DNA of 5,782 nucleotides from positions 1 through 5,782 of the forward strand of contig JAGAAE010000207.1 in NCBI GenBank assembly GCA_017615405.1, written 5' to 3'. Every line of letters begins with the position of its first letter. Position 1 is the first letter of the stretch. Both the position numbers and the translations under genes were made by a program. The notes under the pieces are model-generated. The model had not been told where the DNA came from and searched no databases. It was given only the letters and a program-made list of their open reading frames with translations. This document shows positions 3,397 through 5,782 of the stretch, in pieces. Origin of the DNA: Clostridia bacterium. GTDB lineage: Bacteria > Bacillota > Clostridia > Oscillospirales > Acutalibacteraceae.

Positions 3397-5782
3397 TTAT
3401 CCGAATATTCCCTTTTGATCGATGTTATAGAACATCGCGGCAACTTCGCAACGTAACGCGTTTGCCTGCGGTGCTATAAGCTTCTTTCCGCCGCCTGCGT
3501 CTTTGCCCGAGATCAATCCGCGCGAGAGCGCCCAGTAGGTTGCCTCCTGCGCATAGCCCGAAACGTTCTTGAAGTCGGTGTATTTTGCTCTTATTTCAGC
3601 CTTTTCGACATCGGAAACCGTAACGTCAATTCCCTTTATCTTGGCATAATTATAGAAGAAGGTCATTATCTGTTCGCGGGTTATCTTATCGCCCACGCCG
3701 AACTTGCCGTTTGCGTAGCCGCTTGATACCTTCTTATCCTTTGCCCAGGCGAGAGCCGCCTCATAATACGCGCCTTTTGCAACGTCCTTAAAGCTCGTTT
3801 TTCCTTCGTATTCACTCAGATCGTCGCCTGAAAGACGGGCGAGAATGACGACAAAATCCTGCCTTTGGATATTATCCGCCGTTCCGAACTTGCCGTTTGC
3901 ATAGCCCTTTATAAGTCCGGCGCTCGTAGCAAACTTGACCGCATCGCCGTACCAGTCCTTATAATTTACGTCGGAGAATTGCTTAACAATCACCGGCGGC
4001 TGCGGATCATCCGGAAGCTTATCGTCGATAAGCGTGATCTTTTTATCGTCGTTGAGTTTTACGTAGAACACGTGAGACTCATTGTCATACTCGCAGGAAT
4101 AGGTTGCCAACCACGATCCGTTCTTATACTCGAGCAGATAGGGCGACGAGTCAATGCCCATGTATCCGATATTCCAGACCGTATAGGTCTTTTTCTGTGA
4201 ATCATACTGCTTGGAAAGCGAAAGATCAAGATTATTTATTGCCAGATACTTCAAAGCTTCCTGTTTGATCGCATCGGAATTGAAAACTAAATAGTATTTT
4301 TTACGTCCGCTTTCGTCGTCGGTCGCATATCCGCTGTCAAGGATATTATCTTCATCATAAATAAAACCGCTGCTTGTCAATGCAAATGCAATAACGTTGT
4401 CAATATTTTCCGCGGTAACAGTTCCGGTGAAATGCTGTTTTTCGGTATCGGTCAACCAATCGGCACTGGCATCATTATATACTGACGGAAGCGCACAGGA
4501 CGCCTCAAGCCATTTACTGTTCTTGATAGCATTGCTCTTTATCGTGTTTTCCCTGCCGGTCTGTTCATCGCACGAAAGGTACATGGTAAAGACAGAACCG
4601 TTTTCGTCCTCGTGACGCGGCATATAGAAATATCCGTGATCGGTTATAATGTATTCGGAGGTTTTGCCGTCGTCGTAATGATAAGGTATGCTGAGGACCT
4701 TCCAATCCTCGCTCGATCCGTTCTTATCGGTCACGGTGAAAACGAGGGATCTGTCAGCCGTTTCCTTAACGGTAAATGCTTTTGCCGTGTTCTCTTTGAC
4801 GGTGACGGGAACCTGGAACGACTTTCCGAAAAGCTCAAAGGACAGATTTTTCTGACCGGCGGAGATGAAGGAATCATCCTGCGTATACAAATTGCCGTTT
4901 CTTTTAAGCTTGTTTGAATAAACGCCGTAATGTCCCGTGACCGGATATTCACGGTCAACCGTAAATTCTTCCTTCGCTCCGTCCTTGTAATGTACCCTTA
5001 TCTTAAGACCGTTCATAACACACATTTCATAGGTCAAAAGATTTGTCTTATCGGGCGCTTTTAAAACTTCGATACTGCTTACGGGGTTTTCTTTAACGGT
5101 GACCTTGAAGATATCGGATACGGTTCCGATTTTTCCGGTCAGATCATAGGTGTTTCCGGGAATGAAGGGGTTTTCATTTTGATCATAATCTATGCTGAGA
5201 TCATAATAGTTGCCGTCATAATAAACTGAACCGTAACCGTTCTCATCTTCGGTGACCTTTGTTCCGTCCTTGAAGGTAACGGTATAAACGGGGTATATAT
5301 CATAGCGATCGTAACTGCCGGTATCATAGGAATCGAAACCCTGGGTAAGGGTAAGGTCGGCTATCTCTACGCTTACTACGGGGCTTTCCGTGACCGTAAC
5401 GTTAAAGGTGGCGCTTTTGCCGAAAACACTTCCGGTGCACTCGTAGGTCTGACCCTTGACCCAGTTTTGTTTATCCTGAGACGAAAGATCAATATACAGC
5501 ATACATTTCTGATCGTTAAGCATGAAGTATAAATAACAATTAGTACCGTAGCAGGAACTGTTGTAATACTTGACGGTCTTTTCACTGCCGTCCTTCATCA
5601 CTAACGTGCAGGTCGGTTCAACATAATTATAATAATAGGTGCTGCCTGACCAGTAGCCGTTAGTATTCTCAATAACTTCAACGTTTCCGAATTTTATGCT
5701 TGCTACGGGGCTTTCGGTTACGGTAAACTTATAATCCTTCGTTTTCGGTCCTACGGAAACGGTTACGGTATGCTCACCGACT
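3397..5782 (-). CDS. Cell-surface protein with Ig-like repeats and three C-terminal SLH domains (5' end missing)
   Basis: The frame is open to the right edge with no stop, so the start and any signal peptide lie outside; 794 residues are visible. Counting from the edge, Ig-like repeats span about 21-129, 130-228 and 229-327, each closed by a conserved strand (TVTESPV at 20 and 129, TVKENPV at 228, TVKENTA at 327). Residues about 328-588 form a region of unknown fold, rich in Tyr and Asp, followed by a proline-rich linker (LPDDPQPPVIVKQ). Three SLH domains follow: FSDVNYKDWYGDAV with GYANGKFG and IQRQDF (from 602), SFKDVAKGAYYEAAL with GYANGKFG and ITREQI (from 663), and YTDFKNVSGYAQEATYWAL with LRCEVAAMF (from 735). 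SLH domains bind secondary cell-wall polymer, often pyruvylated, so this should be an S-layer-associated protein. The ligand of the Ig region is unknown. It converges on the phage operon and looks chromosomal. Confidence 0.92.
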   Translation of the reverse strand, partial: VGEHTVTVSVGPKTKDYKFTVTESPVASIKFGNVEVIENTNGYWSGSTYYYNYVEPTCTLVMKDGSEKTVKYYNSSCYGTNCYLYFMLNDQKCMLYIDLSSQDKQNWVKGQTYECTGSVFGKSATFNVTVTESPVVSVEIADLTLTQGFDSYDTGSYDRYDIYPVYTVTFKDGTKVTEDENGYGSVYYDGNYYDLSIDYDQNENPFIPGNTYDLTGKIGTVSDIFKVTVKENPVSSIEVLKAPDKTNLLTYEMCVMNGLKIRVHYKDGAKEEFTVDREYPVTGHYGVYSNKLKRNGNLYTQDDSFISAGQKNLSFELFGKSFQVPVTVKENTAKAFTVKETADRSLVFTVTDKNGSSEDWKVLSIPYHYDDGKTSEYIITDHGYFYMPRHEDENGSVFTMYLSCDEQTGRENTIKSNAIKNSKWLEASCALPSVYNDASADWLTDTEKQHFTGTVTAENIDNVIAFALTSSGFIYDEDNILDSGYATDDESGRKKYYLVFNSDAIKQEALKYLAINNLDLSLSKQYDSQKKTYTVWNIGYMGIDSSPYLLEYKNGSWLATYSCEYDNESHVFYVKLNDDKKITLIDDKLPDDPQPPVIVKQFSDVNYKDWYGDAVKFATSAGLIKGYANGKFGTADNIQRQDFVVILARLSGDDLSEYEGKTSFKDVAKGAYYEAALAWAKDKKVSSGYANGKFGVGDKITREQIMTFFYNYAKIKGIDVTVSDVEKAEIRAKYTDFKNVSGYAQEATYWALSRGLISGKDAGGGKKLIAPQANALRCEVAAMFYNIDQKGIFG
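3698..3720 (-). repeat. SLH repeat motif, copy in SLH domain 2
   Basis: This 23-base block encodes GYANGKFG and matches the copy at 3884-3906 in 22 of 23 bases. The one difference is a silent Tyr codon change (TAC here). It is the most conserved DNA shared by the first two SLH domains and a possible site for recombination between them. Confidence 0.85.
3884..3906 (-). repeat. SLH repeat motif, copy in SLH domain 1
   Basis: This is the partner of 3698-3720, with TAT for the Tyr codon in GYANGKFG. The flanking DNA is much less similar, so only the loop motif of the domain is conserved at the base level. Confidence 0.85.
5081..5724 (-). repeat. Three Ig-domain junction repeats (5705-5724, 5378-5397, 5081-5100)
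   Basis: The closing strand of successive Ig-like units recurs at spacings of 327 and 297 bases, which sets a domain period of about 99-109 residues. The first two 20-base copies agree at 17 positions and all three differences are silent (both encode TVTESPV). The third copy encodes TVKENPV. A weaker fourth boundary, TVKENTA, lies near 4785-4803. Confidence 0.8.

Noticed and set aside
3865..4917. Open frames on the + strand opposite the SLH gene (3865-4200, 4397-4615, 4612-4917)
   Set aside because: They lie wholly antisense to a convincing coding region and resemble no protein family I know.
5599..5601. GTG as the start of the SLH protein gene on the - strand
   Set aside because: The same frame continues without a stop to the right edge and contains another Ig junction (VTESPVASIKF), so the gene starts outside the window.

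Overview
The window looks like the end of a prophage meeting a host chromosomal gene in a Gram-positive, Clostridia-like bacterium, probably an uncultured gut or rumen lineage. This is inferred from the gene families (r1t-type holin, Amidase_3 plus Cpl-7-type endolysin, SLH-anchored Ig-repeat surface protein) and from strong AGGAGG-type ribosome binding sites. No rRNA or other taxonomic marker is present, so the assignment is tentative.

Positions 1-3204 (+ strand) hold five tightly packed phage genes. First is the 3' part of a tail or baseplate fibre protein that runs off the left edge. It has an Ig-like baseplate N-terminal region, phage-fibre linker motifs and a C-terminal BspA-like leucine-rich-repeat region. 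Then come a small tail-associated protein of unknown function, a small protein with one membrane segment, an N-acetylmuramoyl-L-alanine amidase endolysin with a C-terminal Cpl-7-like wall-binding domain, and an r1t-like holin. The first four genes overlap by 4 (with the preferred start), 8 and 13 bases, and the holin starts 7 bases after the endolysin stop. This is a typical translationally coupled late operon: host recognition followed by lysis.

Positions 3205-3396 contain no gene but are dense in structure. They hold a perfect 27-base palindromic terminator after the holin, a short palindrome, a 6-bp hairpin, a 7-base tandem repeat and a second terminator serving the convergent gene. If the element is a prophage, its right end probably lies in or near this stretch, but no att core can be identified from this window alone.

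Positions 3397-5782 (- strand) are the 3' part of a large cell-surface gene that is open to the right edge. It encodes tandem Ig-like repeats of about 100 residues, a middle region of unknown fold, and three C-terminal SLH domains that would anchor it to secondary wall polymer. It reads like a host gene rather than a phage gene. Both outer genes are cut by the window, and apparent internal starts near each edge (TTG at 49, GTG at 5601) are not real starts.
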